Shown: positions 1 to 12,744, numbered from the stretch's first letter. The stretch: 64,000 nucleotides of DNA from Saccopteryx bilineata (GCF_036850765.1 NC_089492.1:97545022-97609021), one strand, 5' to 3'. Numbers and translations are program-made. The notes: generated by a model not told the origin, from the letters alone.

Positions 1-304
1 TCTACATGTGATAAAATTAAGCAGACAAGATGTAAAAAAGGATATTTACCTAATACATAACTTTTTGTTAAAATATTGAATATACATAGTTAAATGCCCA
101 TTTTCACAATTGCTATAGTCATAATTATTTCTTTCAAAATATAAAATTAAAATTCTGAAAGTGAAACATTGTAGAAGATAGGGAAAGCTGCCTATTTTAT
201 ATCTTTTGTTTTCACTTTACAGATTATAATCTTTAAAGCCTGAGGAATTTGGAGAAATTTTTTACCAATCTAGAGAATCATAACATTTCAAAATTACATC
301 TATA
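1..304. other. Unassigned AT-rich sequence
   Basis: AT-rich DNA with no open frame of note, no recognisable repeat and no RNA gene. Nothing supported here. Confidence 0.5.
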
Positions 305-520
305 CATGCAACCTAGCATAATGGAAAGAGCAAGGGTTAAGAATCCACAAGGCAATTTCAATCCCTTTATTGGCCTGTAATCTTAGACTATTGACTTTGC
401 TGAGCCTCCATTTTCCTACCTTTATAATATAGAATAGAATCTATCCTAAGGGGTTCCTGTCAAGTTTGAAAATGATAATGTGTATAAGGCACTCTGAACA
501 GAAGGTGCGGCATTGAAAAT
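305..520 (+). repeat. MIR-like ancient SINE remnant
   Basis: The order of elements resembles the MIR core: a 'number of bases lost before a gap' pattern with a central 'cttagactattgactttgctgagcctc' type block (split here as a motif around 382-410) followed by 'ataatgtgtataaggcactctgaacag' type 3' end. Divergence is high, so the boundaries are approximate. MIR elements predate placental mammals and are widely present in all of them. Confidence 0.45.
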
Positions 521-724
521 GTTAACTGAATTCCCCTTTCTATCTCTGTTTGTATGCTTGTGTGTTATACATCAACAATTTATCCTGTAGGCAACATACA
601 AGTTGTTGATACTTTTTATACTCTTTCAAATGCCAATATTTTCCTTCTTTTCAGGGAACAACCTGCGCTTTGAAACATAATTTTTATTTTTATCTTTCTT
701 TTGTTGGTAAATTTTATCAAGTAC

Positions 725-1140
725 CTAAAAAGAGTTAAAATACTGTGTTAGGTACTCAGGTAGCCAGAGACATAAATCAGTCTCAGAATCTGCCTTGACA
801 GAACTTAGAGAAGTGAGAAACATAACATGTGTGCAAATAGAACTATCACGCCGACTGTAAGGTGGTAAGCTTGAACAGCTACCAGCAGAAAGAGTACCAA
901 GGGCATGGCAAGCTGAGACATGATAGCTGTCATTTGGAGCAGGGATGGGAGGCATCTGTGTGTATGGATGGAGGCATATGAGGGCGACCTTGCAGTAAAG
1001 GTAAGATTTCAGCCTGCATCATAGGAGGAAGGAGAATCCCACACAGTGAGGATAGCATGAGTAAAACAAAATAATACACATGAGGGTGGACATTAGACTG
1101 CAAGGGAAAATAAAGAGATTGGGAAAGGAGGCTGGAATCC
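725..1140 (+). repeat. L2-like ancient LINE 3' fragment
   Basis: The segment reads as a decayed L2 3' region: a 'gtactcaggtagccagagac' like stretch near 750, then a block near 1029-1060 that resembles the 'gagcattccaggcagagggaacagca' class of L2 sequence. Two open frames on the minus strand (76 and 70 codons) are chance frames in this remnant. Family assignment is from pattern memory only. Confidence 0.4.
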
Positions 1141-1514
1141 AATAGAAGAAAATCTTGATTATCAGGAAAGGAGTGCTGACCTTTTATTTTAATAGAGTAA
1201 ATACAGTGCTTCTTTTTTGTCTTTCTTGACTCCTCTCTCCATACTCAAAATACTTTAGGCTCTTCCCCAGAACCATCTCACTGAAGGACTATGGCAATTC
1301 TACTTGGCTTTCCTTTGAATATTCTTTGTTCTGTCTCTCCTTACCCCAGTCTGCTTTCAGCTTGCAGACCTGCTCCATAGCTACAGAACCCAAGGCAGAG
1401 GTAAGTACGGACTAGTTCTATGGTCTCAGAATGAGTCAGGGCCATTTGTTTTCTTCTCTCTGGATCCCTCATAAATGCCACATCTATGGGACCCACTGGC
1501 ATGCAGAAAGGCAG
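1141..1514. other. Unassigned sequence
   Basis: No coding or repeat signal I can name. It forms the left flank of the SINE insertion that follows. Confidence 0.45.
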
Positions 1515-1527
1515 GAGAATGGAGATT

Positions 1528-1569
1528 CTTTTTTTTTTAATTTTTATTTTATTTATTCATTTTAGAGAG

Positions 1570-1629
<60 letters not shown>

Positions 1630-1749
1630 GGAGGAGCTGGAAGCATCAACTCCCATATGTGCCTTGACCAGGCAAGCCCAGGGTTTTGAACCGGCGACCT
1701 CAGCATTTCCAGGTCTACGCTTTATCCACTGCGCCACCACAGGTCAGGC
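1528..1749 (-). mobile_element. Type-A tRNA-headed SINE
   Basis: On the minus strand the element starts with GCCTGACCTGTGGTGGCGCA, has a Pol III box-B-like GGTTCAAAACCC, then a 'ggcacatatgggagttgatg' middle, a CT-rich tract and an A-rich tail. It is flanked by a 13-bp target-site duplication, GAGAATGGAGATT, at 1515-1527 and 1750-1762, which fixes both ends. The duplication is perfect, so this is a fairly young L1-mobilised insertion. The GA microsatellite at 1574-1623 is the element's own CT-rich tract on the opposite strand. Confidence 0.9.
1574..1623. repeat. (GA)n microsatellite in SINE tail
   Basis: An almost pure GA run about 50 bases long, lying inside the SINE's CT-rich tail. It generates low-complexity Arg-Glu and Ser-Leu frames that are not genes. 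Confidence 0.9.
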
Positions 1750-1762
1750 GAGAATGGAGATT

Positions 1763-4124
1763 GTTAAAGGTGACCAAGTGCTGTTCTCAGCACAGTAGAA
1801 GATGGGGGGATGTGTGTTTGGAGAAATCAAAACCAAATGCATTCGCTATAGTTTGCCTCAACGTTTCTGTTTTACTTCCCAGAGGAGTGATGTGAAATTT
1901 TGTCAGTTTCAAATGCCTCCAGGAGGATTGACTTCTAGCTAAAGCAAAGAGACATTTTTCAGCAGAAATAATGTTATGTGAAAAACACTTAGCTATTCCA
2001 TGTGTACATAGAAAGCTGAATGAACATCATCACTCTTTGCTCAGGAAAATTCAGAAGGTCACAGAGGATAGAGAATACTGAGGGAAGAGAAGAGTCTCAT
2101 CGCCACAGAGGAACCCAACCCAAGTGCTCAATGAAATCTCCTTAGACCCACTGATGTTGGGGCCTTACATCCTATTGGCTTAGTCAAGTTTAACCCCACA
2201 CATCATTGTCAAGCCCATTGAGAACCATTCCAACATCCCAAAGCCTCTTGGTTTTCTGTTTAGAAACTTCAGAGTTAGAGGTGCTAGGAGATTTGCTCAC
2301 ACTGCTTATTAATAAAATAAAATAAAAATCTAGGCTTAGAACAAAGTTCCCTAGGATGCCAGTGTTCTTTCTGCAGAGTTTGTTGTTTCCTCATACATCA
2401 TGGATTTGGGGATTTATTAGACACTTTTAATATTAAATTATTAATTGATACAGTCAGTCAACAATTTTTAAACGTGTCATCTATTATACTGGGAAGAGAG
2501 CAGAGAACCAAACCCATGCACTCAGTGAGCCAACCCTTGGTGGTGGAAGGAGGAAAGGACACCTACTATTAACATAAATAAGAAAGTGAGGAAATAACTC
2601 AAGAGTGAGATAGGGGTAGGGACAGGGAATTTAGGTAGTTTTGCTGCTAAACATTGTGCTAGTCATTTGCTGCCTGCTACACCCCGAAGACATAGAGATT
2701 CAAAATCACTTGCCAATACCAAATAACTAGACTTGATGGTTGAATACAAACTGCCAAGAAATAAACATGAAAAGGAATTTCAAGCTGAAGGATCAGGTTT
2801 GTACAATGGAAAGAAGTTGTGATAAGAAATGGTACCATCTGAGGGTTACAAATCTGTTCAATAACGCTGGAACAAATAATGAAAGAGATTAGAAAAAAAT
2901 AGACTTCAATCACATAATGAAAGGAAATACATGCCTTGTGAATGGATGGGTTGCTTTCCTTTTGTAGGAGTGTTTTTCAGATTGTATTATGTGTTATTAC
3001 CTGGCGAATTTATAGAACTAAAGATTCCCAGCCTGACTCCAGTATTTCTGACCCAGTAATTCTGATGGTGATGCTTTGTAGTATTTTGAGAGGTACTGAT
3101 CTGGATAATTGTACATAATTAAAAAATTTTAATGTGGCAATATATGGTTTTTCATGTTTTAATAATTAACACTAGAAAAGTATGAAAGATATATTGAGGG
3201 CAGAATGATATATTTGATAGGGAAGTTATGGCAATCCTGTAAAAGGGAGATAATGAGGACCTTTACTTCGGTAGTGGTAAAAATTAATAGAAAGTACGAA
3301 ACGGGCATTTAAAATATTTAAGAGCTGAATTGACAGGTGACGGGGCTTTAAAGTGGAGTTAATAAAGGTCAAGAGGAAGGTGGAATATACAATTTCTTGC
3401 AGGTGTTTGATTTGAGGAATTAGATCAAAGATATTATCAGCAAAAAGTTCTAACATGGGCATATTAATTTCTAACTGAGATTCAACATCACCTCAGCCAA
3501 TTGTATGTTTTATTCTGCATCTCAGGAGACAAAAAAGCTCAAAGACATTGATCGGAAATATACATGATTCCATAAAGGAGATCAAAAAAGAAATGAGAAG
3601 AGAGGAAATACAAAACAGAGAGAGAAGAGAATTTCAGAATATAAGTACTTAATTATAATAAATACCCAGAAGCTGAAAAAATATTTTGAAATTGGAAATA
3701 TAAAAGCCATTGGTGAACTTACTGAAAGAAGAATGATGACCTAAGTTTTGTGACTTGTCCCTGAAAGGGAAGATTACAGGTAGTGGCAATAACACTTATT
3801 TTATTTTATGAAATAAATATAGTGCTTCTTTTTGTCTAGATGTAAAAATGAAGACTCTGCACACATGTACACACACACTCACACACATCTCTTTCTGTTG
3901 CCTACTATAAAAATTGTCCTTCTTTGTATATAATTAAAAAATTGAAGTATGAAGAATGCAAGTAGTATGAAGAAAAGAAGATGCAAATAATGGCACATCC
4001 TGAAAATTGAATAGAATAGAAAATATTTGTGTAACAAGTTAATGGGCTCAAAAGAGTGGTTTGATGAACTTTTGAAAAAGAGAATTTATATGAAAGCTTC
4101 TTTATAATATTCAGATTTCCAGTA
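1763..4124. other. Unassigned sequence with weak L2-like patch
   Basis: Mostly unique-looking AT-rich DNA. A patch near 2445-2570 ('cagtcagtcaacaattttt' followed by a 'ccaacccatgcactcagtgagcc' like block) resembles the L2 3' region but is too decayed to call firmly. No gene is supported; frames of about 78 codons at 2677-2913 and 3226-3462 (minus) lack any family signature. Confidence 0.4.
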
Positions 4125-4350
4125 TTTTATTTTTTTATTTTATTTAGAAAATTAAATTTAACAGGGTAGCATTGATCAATAAGAGTACCTAGGTTTCAGG
4201 TAAACATTTGTATAGCATTTGAACTGTTGATTATGTTTTATACCTATCACCCAAAGGGGAAGTAAGGGAGCGGGACCGGGGAATGGGGTGAGGAGAAGGG
4301 TGTAAAGAGGGACAAATATAAGGTGATGGAAAATGATTTGACTTTGGAAA
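4125..4350 (-). mobile_element. L1 3'UTR fragment with internal inversion
   Basis: From 4125 to about 4256 the minus strand reads as the same L1 3' end seen in three other copies here (poly(A), then the 'attaat..aacaggGT' and 'gggtgataggtataaaacataatc' blocks). From about 4257 to 4350 the sequence switches to the plus-strand version of the immediately upstream G-rich part and 'ggtgatggaaaatgatttgac'. A minus-strand insertion whose distal part is inverted fits twin priming. I see no clear target-site duplication. Confidence 0.6.
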
Positions 4351-4355
4351 ATGAT

Positions 4356-4558
4356 TATTCTTTTTTTAAAATTAAAAAAATTCCCATTGTTTTCAGAGAG
4401 AGAGAATGAGGAAGGGAGAAAAAGGGAAGGAGGGAAAGAGGAAAGAATGAAGAAAGGGAGAGAGAGAGAGAGAGATAGAAGCATTAGATCGTTGTTTCAC
4501 TTAGTTGTTCTATTTAGTTGTGTACTCATTGATTGCTACTTGACCAGTTTTAATTCTT
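4356..4558 (-). mobile_element. Old tRNA-SINE fragment
   Basis: T-rich start, a long GA/GGA-rich tract (4396-4474), then 'agaagcattagatcg', 'cattgattgct' and 'cttgaccag', in the same order as in the better preserved reverse-strand type-B SINEs at 16514 and 35888. The tRNA head (expected at the right end) is missing. It abuts the L1 fragment on its left. Confidence 0.55.
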
Positions 4559-4559
4559 G

Positions 4560-5480
4560 ATAAAATAAAGATCAAACTAGCTCACTGATTTCAGTTACAG
4601 AAATAGATGTCTGCCATAATATATTTGTAGAACCACCAGAAATCTTTAAAAATGGAAAACAATATAGAATTATCTTTACAGTAACCAAAGTTCAGAAAAC
4701 TTCTTGAGAATAATTGATATTAAAGAATTTAGTGTCAATTAGAAGGACTTTATTTTTTAGTTTTTCTCCCCTCTTGTACAAAAGTTTCCTAAGGTACATT
4801 TAAAATTAATTCTGAAATCATCATTTTTCCCCCTTTGAAATGTAATTACTCTGGCTTGTATCCTTTTTGATGTCTTCTATATTTCTGCTAGAGATGTGAA
4901 TCTTTTCTTACCTGACATGTCTTATAATTTATAACACTTAATATTTTATGAAAACACAGGTGTTTCTTCCTTTCTTGTTTCTTGTCTTTTACATTTATCA
5001 TATTTTATTACAGAGTTTTTAAAATTTTGCTATATTTAGTACTTTGAAAAAAACATTTAAAGTATGATATGATGGATAAATGTGTTCATAGCTACGATAG
5101 CTCAAATTTTTAACACATTCTGGCAGAAATGTAGTCACTCACACACAGGACATTAACCAGCATTTTCTTGGTGAATTGTTAATCCTGATTGTAGGCAGAG
5201 TATCAAAACAGAAATAAGTAAATAAAAAGTTGTAGTTATAATAAGATTGTAATTCAAAAGTGATTCAGTTATCTCAACTAATCAACAGGGTTGCTGCCTA
5301 ACTAAAATAGGACTCCATGTCCTATATTATTTCTCTTCAGGATTTCTCATAGTCATTATATATTTTTAAAAACAGCATTTTCTAAACTTCATTGAGATTA
5401 TGGCATTCAATCAAATCAAATAACAGAATATATCTAGTTTGCAGGACAATACCAATAACTAAATATTTGGGTCATAGCTA
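4560..5480. other. Unassigned AT-rich sequence
   Basis: No frame, RNA gene or repeat family recognised. Confidence 0.45.
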
Positions 5481-5484
5481 CAGG

Positions 5485-5720
5485 AACTAAAGCATTCACT
5501 TATTTTTCCTTTCCATGTATTCATCTATCCATGCAACCACTCAGTTCACAAAGGGGAATGAGAACCTCATCTATTATAGGCACTGTTCTTGGTCTTGGGA
5601 GTATAGCAAGTAAAAGAACAAATACCTGCATGGATTTTACATGCTGGGGGAGGAGTGTAAAATAAAATACGATTATATAAATGAATTAAAATACAATATA
5701 CCATGTATAATAAATGTTAT
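5485..5720 (+). repeat. L2-like ancient LINE 3' fragment
   Basis: The series 'ataggcactgttcttggtct', 'gggagtatagcaagtaaaag', 'acaaatacctgcatggattt' and 'acatgctggggga' matches in order the well-known L2 3' pattern (size-limited 'ggcactgttctaggcactgg', 'gatacagcagtgaacaa', 'ccctgccctcatggagc', 'acattctagtggggga'). Divergence is high. Confidence 0.55.
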
Positions 5721-6195
5721 ATCAAGGGGAAGGAAAAGAAGTAAGGAATACCATGATTGTTTCTAATGCATTTAGAAACCAATGAGAAGTAGGAGTCTTG
5801 ATTGAAAGATAATTTGAGATTAGCCATGCTGGACCATTTTTACATCATCTATATAGTTCTTTTCTTCTGTTTGCTTTTTCCCTCCTGTTCCATGTGTACA
5901 TAAAGAGTTTATCTTTGCTCTGAAGTCTTCCTAAACTATAGAACTCAAGGGTCACACAAACTTTCAGTTTTTTAGATGAAATATACTAGATGCAATAAAA
6001 ATTATTGGATTAAAATTCTTATAGAAAAAATTTCCTCTCAACTCCCCCTCACTGAAGAAGAAGAAGAACCTTAAGAGGTAAATTAAATAAGGAAGCATTT
6101 AGAAAATCATCAACTATATTTACACAAAGGTGATTACAGTTTTGAAAGAGGCTATGACAGTCATTTATGTATATAATATGTTCTGCTCTCCACCA
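5721..6195. other. Unassigned sequence
   Basis: Nothing recognised on either strand. Confidence 0.45.
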
Positions 6196-6199
6196 TCCA

Positions 6200-6835
6200 G
6201 GTTTATACTACATGTTCTAACTTTCTACTGCTTCATAGCAAACAATACTAAACGTTAGTGTTGTATTATGTTCCCTGTTATGTGAGTCAGGCATGAAAAC
6301 AGGACAGTAAGTATAGCTCATCTTTGCTCTATGATGACTAGAGCCACTTCATTTGTGGTGGCTTCCGTAGCTGGACATAGTAGGGCCTTGTATGAGACTG
6401 TTGGATGGCTCTTCTAGTTCTTCACATTATGTCTGCTGGCCAGGCAACACTCACTATACATTCTATCTATGGGTCTTTCTTGGGCTTCCTTATATTATGG
6501 GTAGTCAGAAATGTTCAACAGTAACTGACTTCTCCTGGAGTAAGAATTCTAAGAGGTAGAAATAAAAATTGCCAGTCTTTTAAAATCTGAGCCTGAGAAT
6601 TGCTGTACAGTTTTTCCTTATATTCTATCTATAAAAATAGTAATAAAAGCTACTCAGATTCAAGGAGAGAGTCCATAGAACCAGCTTCTCAAGGAGAGAA
6701 GTCTCAAAGAGTTTATGGCCATATATATCCACAACTTTTGACCTTCCTGTAGTTGGGTGGATCCTGTGACTAATTCTGGTCACTGAGTTGTAGGCAAAAT
6801 GGTTTGTTTCACTTCCAGACATTTATCACCATTTC
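6200..6835. repeat. Probable ancient medium-copy repeat, family uncertain
   Basis: Blocks such as 'tctactgcttcatagcaaac' at the left and 'ctactcagattcaaggaga', 'agagtttatggccatat' and 'ctgtgactaattctggtcac' at the right look like parts of old, high-copy mammalian repeats that I recognise only as a pattern. I cannot name the family or the exact limits. The 65-codon minus frame at 6625-6822 has no family signature. Confidence 0.3.
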
Positions 6836-6872
6836 AAGATCTTTCATAAGCATCTTTCCTTTAAACATAGAA

Positions 6873-7113
6873 CCTGCTCACAAAAATTAGGGGATCAGGG
6901 AATGTGAAGATACGCCAGTACTTTCAACCTTTTGTATAGTGCATTTTCACCAATGAAATAAAAGTTGGTTTTGCATTTCACTTGCATAATTGAACAACTT
7001 TCTTTGACTTGTTTGCTTTTCTGATGTCCTTGTTTATTTAAAAAAAATCAAATGTTTCTTTTTTTTATTGCTTCAAATTTATTTTTAAATATCCCCTAAT
7101 TTTTGTGAGTAGT
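6873..7113. mobile_element. Mariner-like MITE, copy A
   Basis: Starts with CTGCTCACAAAAATTAGG and ends with the near-perfect reverse complement (…CCCCTAATTTTTGTGAGTAG), giving terminal inverted repeats of about 22 bases. The interior is non-coding and 190 bases long. A TA dinucleotide follows the right end. The same termini recur in a miniature copy at 62249-62323. Superfamily is inferred from TIR length and TA flank, so Tc1/mariner is likely but not proven. Confidence 0.65.
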
Positions 7114-7204
7114 ATATTTGAGACGTTAAACTGAGGCAAAAGTGAAGAGCCATGGCCTAGAAGTGTCAAACCCTCAAGTGTGCTGTAAGTGAGAAGCATA
7201 CTCA

Positions 7205-8313
7205 TGGACCTTGGTTACAAAGAGCACTTTATGAATTTGACTCCAAAGGCAAGGGAAGTGAAGGCAAAGATAAATGAATGGGACCACATCAGACTAAGAA
7301 GCTTTTGCACAGCAAAAGAAATGAACAACAAAACAAACAGATAGCCAACTAAATGGGAGATGATATTTTCAAACAACAGCACAGATGAGGGCCTAATATC
7401 CAAAATATACAAAGAACTCATAAAAAAACTCAACAACAAACAAACAAGCAAACAATCCAATAAAAAAAATGGGAAGAGGACATGAACAGAAACTTATCCC
7501 AGAAAGAAATACAAATGGCCAACAGATATATGAAAAGATGCTCATCTTCATTAGCTATTAGATAAATGTAAATCAAAACTACAATGAGATACCACCTCAT
7601 ACCTGTTAGATTAGCTATTATCAACAAGAAAGGTAATAACAAGTATGGAGAAGCTATGGAGAAAAGGAACCCTCATCCACTGTTGGTGAGAATGTAAAGT
7701 AGTATAACCATTATGGAAGAAAATATGGTGGTTCCTCAAAAAATTAAAAATAGAACTACTATATGACTTAGCAATCCCTCTACTGGGAATATACCCCTAT
7801 AACTCAAAAACACTGGTATGTAAAGACAAATGCGGCCCCAAGTTCATTGCAGCATTGTTCACAGTGGCCAAGACATGAAAACAACCAGAAAGCCCTTCAA
7901 TAGATGATTGGATAAAGAAGATGTGGTACATATATACTATGGAATACTACTCAGCCATAAGAAATGATGACATAGGATCATTTACAACAGCATGGATGGA
8001 CCTTGATAACATTATACTGAGTGAAATAAGTAAATAAAAAAAACTAAGAATTATATGATTTTATACATAGGTGGGACATAAAAATGAGACTCAGGGACAT
8101 GGACAAGAGTGTGGTGATTATGGGGGGGAGGGGAAGGGAAGGGGGAGGGGAAGAGGAGGGGCACAAAAAAACAGATAAAATGTGACAGGAGACTATATGA
8201 CTTTGGGTGATGGGTATGCAACATAATCAAATGTGAAAATAACCTGGAGGTGTTTTCTCTGAACCTATGTACCAAGATTGATCAATGTCACCCCGTTAAA
8301 ATTAATAAAAAAA
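7205..8313 (+). mobile_element. 5'-truncated L1 (ORF2 end plus 3'UTR)
   Basis: Begins inside ORF2 (equivalent to the '[12 protein letters not shown]' part of the copy at 53343) and runs through the ORF2 end, the G-rich 3'UTR (8128-8160) and a short A tail. A perfect 14-bp target-site duplication, GAGAAGCATACTCA, lies at 7191-7204 and 8314-8327, so the insertion limits are exact. The ORF2 frame is broken by several indels and stops (for example a stop after 'NKQ' at about 7340), so the copy is dead. Confidence 0.9.
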
Positions 8314-8327
8314 GAGAAGCATACTCA

Positions 8328-9880
8328 CTTAACTTGTACTAATTTATGGTACTACTATTTGGGAGCCATTTGTAAGTGTATGATAACCTTGTTGGTCTTG
8401 ACTGATATGCACCTTATACATCTGCTTTCTTCATTATCCTCCCTAACTACTGGGATATGCTGACTTTATTATCAGCTGAAACCTCTAATCATCTTTACAT
8501 GCAGGAACAGATTTATTCAAAGAGAATTATTATTGATTCTTGTACATATCACAAATGGCAAAACAACCAGAGAACAATTCAAATGCTTATTTGAACCTTT
8601 CTTGATTCTAAGAAGAGAAAAATTATTTTGGACATCATTTATTTTTCCCTGAATAGACAAAAGATCTCAAGTGAAATTTATCTTTATTAAATTTTACTTG
8701 TTCTCTTGGCATTGTCATATTCCTGTCAATGTCTGATAATTCATTTTTCTTCTCTCTTTTTTCATTTATTTTATCTACTTAAGTTTTCTTAATGCAGGGA
8801 TCAATTTCTAATATTTTATATTTCAGGATAGCTTAATGTACTGTTAGGAACTATAAATGACAAAGAAATTACTTCAGCATTACATTTAAAAGTCATTTGG
8901 CCAAATAAGAAAATAGTGTGATTTTCAAATCTATATTTTATGCTGTATTTAATTTCATAAATGAGAAGTGTACAATGACCTGCCCTCCCATACCTTTGCT
9001 ACTGAGCTTCTTGTACAGGGTTGATTTAAATTGTATGTTTTCACCTTTAGGTTGAAATGTGCACCCACTAGATGCAACACCCTTTGGATTTGCTTTCTTT
9101 ATGCCATAAATTCTCAGAGGTGAGAATCTAACAAGCAAGCCAGAATCTAACAAGTAATCCCAAACAAGGTATGACATGCCCCAAGCAAATACTTTGTGCT
9201 CATGTAGCAAGCAGCAATGTGTTCGGGGTGAGCTATATCAGGTCAGTCAAGCATGGTTAGAATAGGAACTTTGACTTACAGGATTATAGACAGTCAAAAA
9301 TTAGAATTTACAAAAGTCATATCTCCACCCAAATCATACATTCTTTTCAGAGTTCTCCAAATAATAATCATTCAGACCCTGTTTGAATTCTCACATGACA
9401 GTAGGATCAAAGGACCAAAGGCAGCTTATTTTCTGTATGGTTAGCTCTAAGTATTAGAAAGTAAGTTCTTCAGTAGCATAGAATTTGCATCACTGTCAGC
9501 ATGTACTCATGCAAATAATTCCTCACCCATACTTTGATATAGAGCAACTATGTCTCTCTCATGTTTTTAACATCTGAAATGATCACTGCCTTGTCTACAT
9601 GGTCACTAATTATAATATTCACATAGAAGAGTGTACTGAATGATTCTGAAGTGGCCATACATGTAACCTCCATAAAAATCAAGAATAAAACCCATTATCT
9701 CCCAAAAGATGTATGTGTGCCCCTTCTGATAACATGCTATTCCTGTTACAGAAATAATTACAATTCTTGATTTGGTATGTACAAATTCTCATGTCTTCCT
9801 TTGTGATTTTACCACTTTTGTGCATCTTAATATGTTCTAGTTTTATCTGTTTTCAAACTTAATTTAAATGGAATAACTCT
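8328..9880. other. Unassigned sequence
   Basis: No recognisable repeat or gene. A 90-codon minus frame at 8938-9210 shows no domain or signal I can identify and is treated as chance. Confidence 0.45.
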
Positions 9881-9884
9881 ATTT

Positions 9885-10335
9885 GTATTATTTTATGCCT
9901 TGCTTTTGCACTCAGCATTACAGTTATAAGACTTGACCATGTTGTTGTGTAGTCATAGTTTGTCCATTTTTGGAGCTTTGTAGTTATGACTTTGAACCAA
10001 TATACCACAGTTTTTTTTTTCCTAAAGTGAGTTGACACCATTTTATATGGAAGTGTATTCATTTCTGTAGGATGTATACTCAGAAGTACGATTTCCCTCA
10101 AGTATGACATATGTATCTTAAATTTCACTAGATATTGACAAAATGTTCTCTAAACTAAATATTTCAATTTACATTCTCACCAGCAGTGGAAAACTTTTTC
10201 TTTCTCTACATTCTTCCAACATTTGTACAATCAGATTAAAAATTTTTGCCCAATATAAGTGTGATTTCAATTTTCATGTCCCTGGTGATTATTGAAGTTG
10301 ATCATATTATCTTATGTTTATTAGCTTTTGAAAAT
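9885..10335 (-). repeat. Ancient L1/HAL1 fragment, antisense
   Basis: In the plus direction the blocks 'accatgttgttgtgtagtca', 'acattctcaccagcagtgg', 'ctacattcttccaacattt' and 'aatttcatgtccctggtgatt' (paraphrased positions 9937-10290) follow the order of the antisense 3' end of old L1/HAL1 ORF2. It is much more diverged than the other L1 copies here. Confidence 0.55.
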
Positions 10336-11685
10336 ACTTTTCTTGCAATATGTTCTATTTTTCTTCTAAATGACAGCATTTTAAGATAAAGGCAACTAGT
10401 GTTCTCTTCTGTCATTAATGTTCATTAAATTATATAGTTTCTTGGATTACTTCTTTTATATGTACTTTATATTAATCTCTTCTTTATTATAATACAATAC
10501 TGAGAATAAAACTCAACATTTTTTATGTGATTTGAACAAGGCAGAATAAATCACAACTCTAGTTCCCTTAATCTGAAGACTATACTTAGATTTGCATTAG
10601 CAATTTTAGCTGCTTTGTAAGTAAGTTATAATTTATCCCACAGCGTTGAAAGCCAGTGCTCTGTTGAAGTTGGTGGTATTTTTAAAGAGTGTTCTGAACA
10701 GGTGGGTTAATGTTCCCACTCAGCAAGTTCAGTTACTAGTTGATATAACATACCTACACTGAGCACAATTGCTTATTTTTTATTGGAAAACTGTATTTCA
10801 GTCATGTGCATTTTTTCTCTTTGGTCAAGAAGATGAGTCAGGTAGGAGCAAGAATTTTCTCGAGTATAAAAGTTGACAAATTTAGTAAGAAGGAAATTGA
10901 GTCCCAATATAAAAATTTTTATAGGGCAACTATGTTTCATAAGCAAAAAAAAAATCCAAGTATTTTCTATATAAATGTTTATATTAAGAAAATAATAATC
11001 TTTCTTTAATCTTTCTTTTACTTCAGCTTCTCAAGAGCCCAGTATTAATATCCCTTAATGAGATTCCTGCTGACAAGACCTGGCCCATGTCTCAGACCCT
11101 GTCAAAGTGTTTTTTTTTAATTTCTTTAATTGTATTTAATAGCCATGACAATAAACTAACTTTTTGGAATTTTAATACTAACTATAATGAAATATTATAT
11201 TGAAATACAAAGAATTTTCATAAATGTATCATATTTCTTTATTTTAAAAATCTTGTCCAGTAAAACAGCTCTATAGTGCATAGTGGGGACCTAAAAATTA
11301 TTCTTTTGCTCAAATAACATAGAGCTTTGTTTGGGTGGTCTTTTTAATGAAGTATCTTTTTAAAATAGCACAAGCACTTTTCTATGAAGGGAGAATTTCT
11401 TGCCTTCACTCAAATTGGCTCACCTTAATAGGGATCTATTTCTAAAAATCTATTTTAAAAAATATTCTGAGTTTATTAGAAATAATAATAAAAAAAGATT
11501 GGGAAATTCACTCAGGTTAGGTATTATCAATTAACCATATAAAACTTTCCTGAATAAACAGAATAAAAGAAAAACTACAGGAACTTGTCATAAGATCTTA
11601 AAGCCCTCATAATGCAGCACCTTAGATTTGCATTAATAAAGTAGCCAGGAGAAGCATGTGGGTCAAGTTAAATTAATTGAAATTA
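10336..11685. other. Unassigned AT-rich sequence
   Basis: No coding, RNA or named repeat signal. The 67-codon frame at 10806-11009 is Lys/Phe/Ile rich and looks like chance in AT-rich DNA. Confidence 0.45.
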
Positions 11686-11689
11686 AATT

Positions 11690-11825
11690 TGAAATTTAGT
11701 ACCTCAATTGCTCTAGCCACATTTCAAGTGTTCACAAGCCCCACAGGGGGCTGTGTCTAACGTACTGGACAGCAGAGACACAGACTATTTCTGCCACTGC
11801 AGAAAGTTCTATTAAACAGTGCTTC
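11690..11825. mobile_element. Ancient hAT-Charlie-type MER remnant
   Basis: The blocks 'ctagccacatttcaagtg', 'gtactggacagcagagac' and 'gcagaaagttctattaaaca' match in order a very common placental non-autonomous hAT family that I remember as a MER element, without being sure of its number. Ends are decayed and no duplication is visible. Confidence 0.5.
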
Positions 11826-12740
11826 TCATATCCTTGATTGATTTATGCATGAAAGAATAATTGGCATTCCAATATGATCCAGAGTTTCAGAAAAAGAAAC
11901 GATATATTTTGTGTGTTTTGTGTTAGAAGTTAAAAAATATATTTTAAAACATTTATCCCAATTTAAAATGTGTTACAAGTTTAGGAATTTAAAGTGGTTA
12001 GTTAGAATTTATGTACTTGAATGATTTGCCCTGTGGATACTGGAATGTTAAGTGATAGTGTTTTATTGTTTTACATATTCTTAGAAGGCTTGACATTATG
12101 AAGTGTCATGATATAGTGGAAGTTTCATGTGATATATCAAGATGTGTCATAGGAAGTTGGCATTAAAATTTAAAAAGGCCTTTTAAAAAAATTTTAGCAT
12201 CCATAATCTTAACCACAATGTTATGTGTACAAGAAAAATGTCTATGTTTTCCATTATAACTAATGAGGGAGATGACAATATAAACAAAGCCTTGTTTTGC
12301 CGAGTTAAGACTGTTGAATTGGGTGTTCTTCCAATTCCAGGTGTAGCTGAAATAGTGGAAGAACCTCATAACATGCTTTCAGTTAAAGGCCTAACAAAAT
12401 AGTTTTAGAACATAGTCTCTGGTAAGTTGGAAGCCCATCTCCGAAGCTAAGGAGTATCTTTCTGTGATAAGACATGAAGAACCCACTCTAGCATGGTCTC
12501 TGATTCCATAGCCACCATGCTGTGGACTTTATAGAGACAGGTGACAAAAGGAGAAAGCATGTAATTTAGATGGAATGGCAACTAGCCTTCACGTTTTGTT
12601 TTAATATGCTATTTAAACATAACTATTTCAACTCTGTCAGATGAAATAAGATATTATATAAAGACATGCTGAGGTGACTAAGGGAAGCTCTTTAGCCAAC
12701 ATATTAAAGAACATTTTAAATGTACCATTATGTGATAGAA
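11826..12740. other. Unassigned AT-rich sequence
   Basis: Nothing recognised; the 68-codon minus frame at 12163-12369 has no family signature. Confidence 0.45.
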
Positions 12741-12744
12741 GTCA

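Noticed and set aside
1486..1740. Glu-Arg-rich and Ser-Leu-rich low-complexity proteins
   Set aside because: They are translations of the GA microsatellite in the SINE tail.
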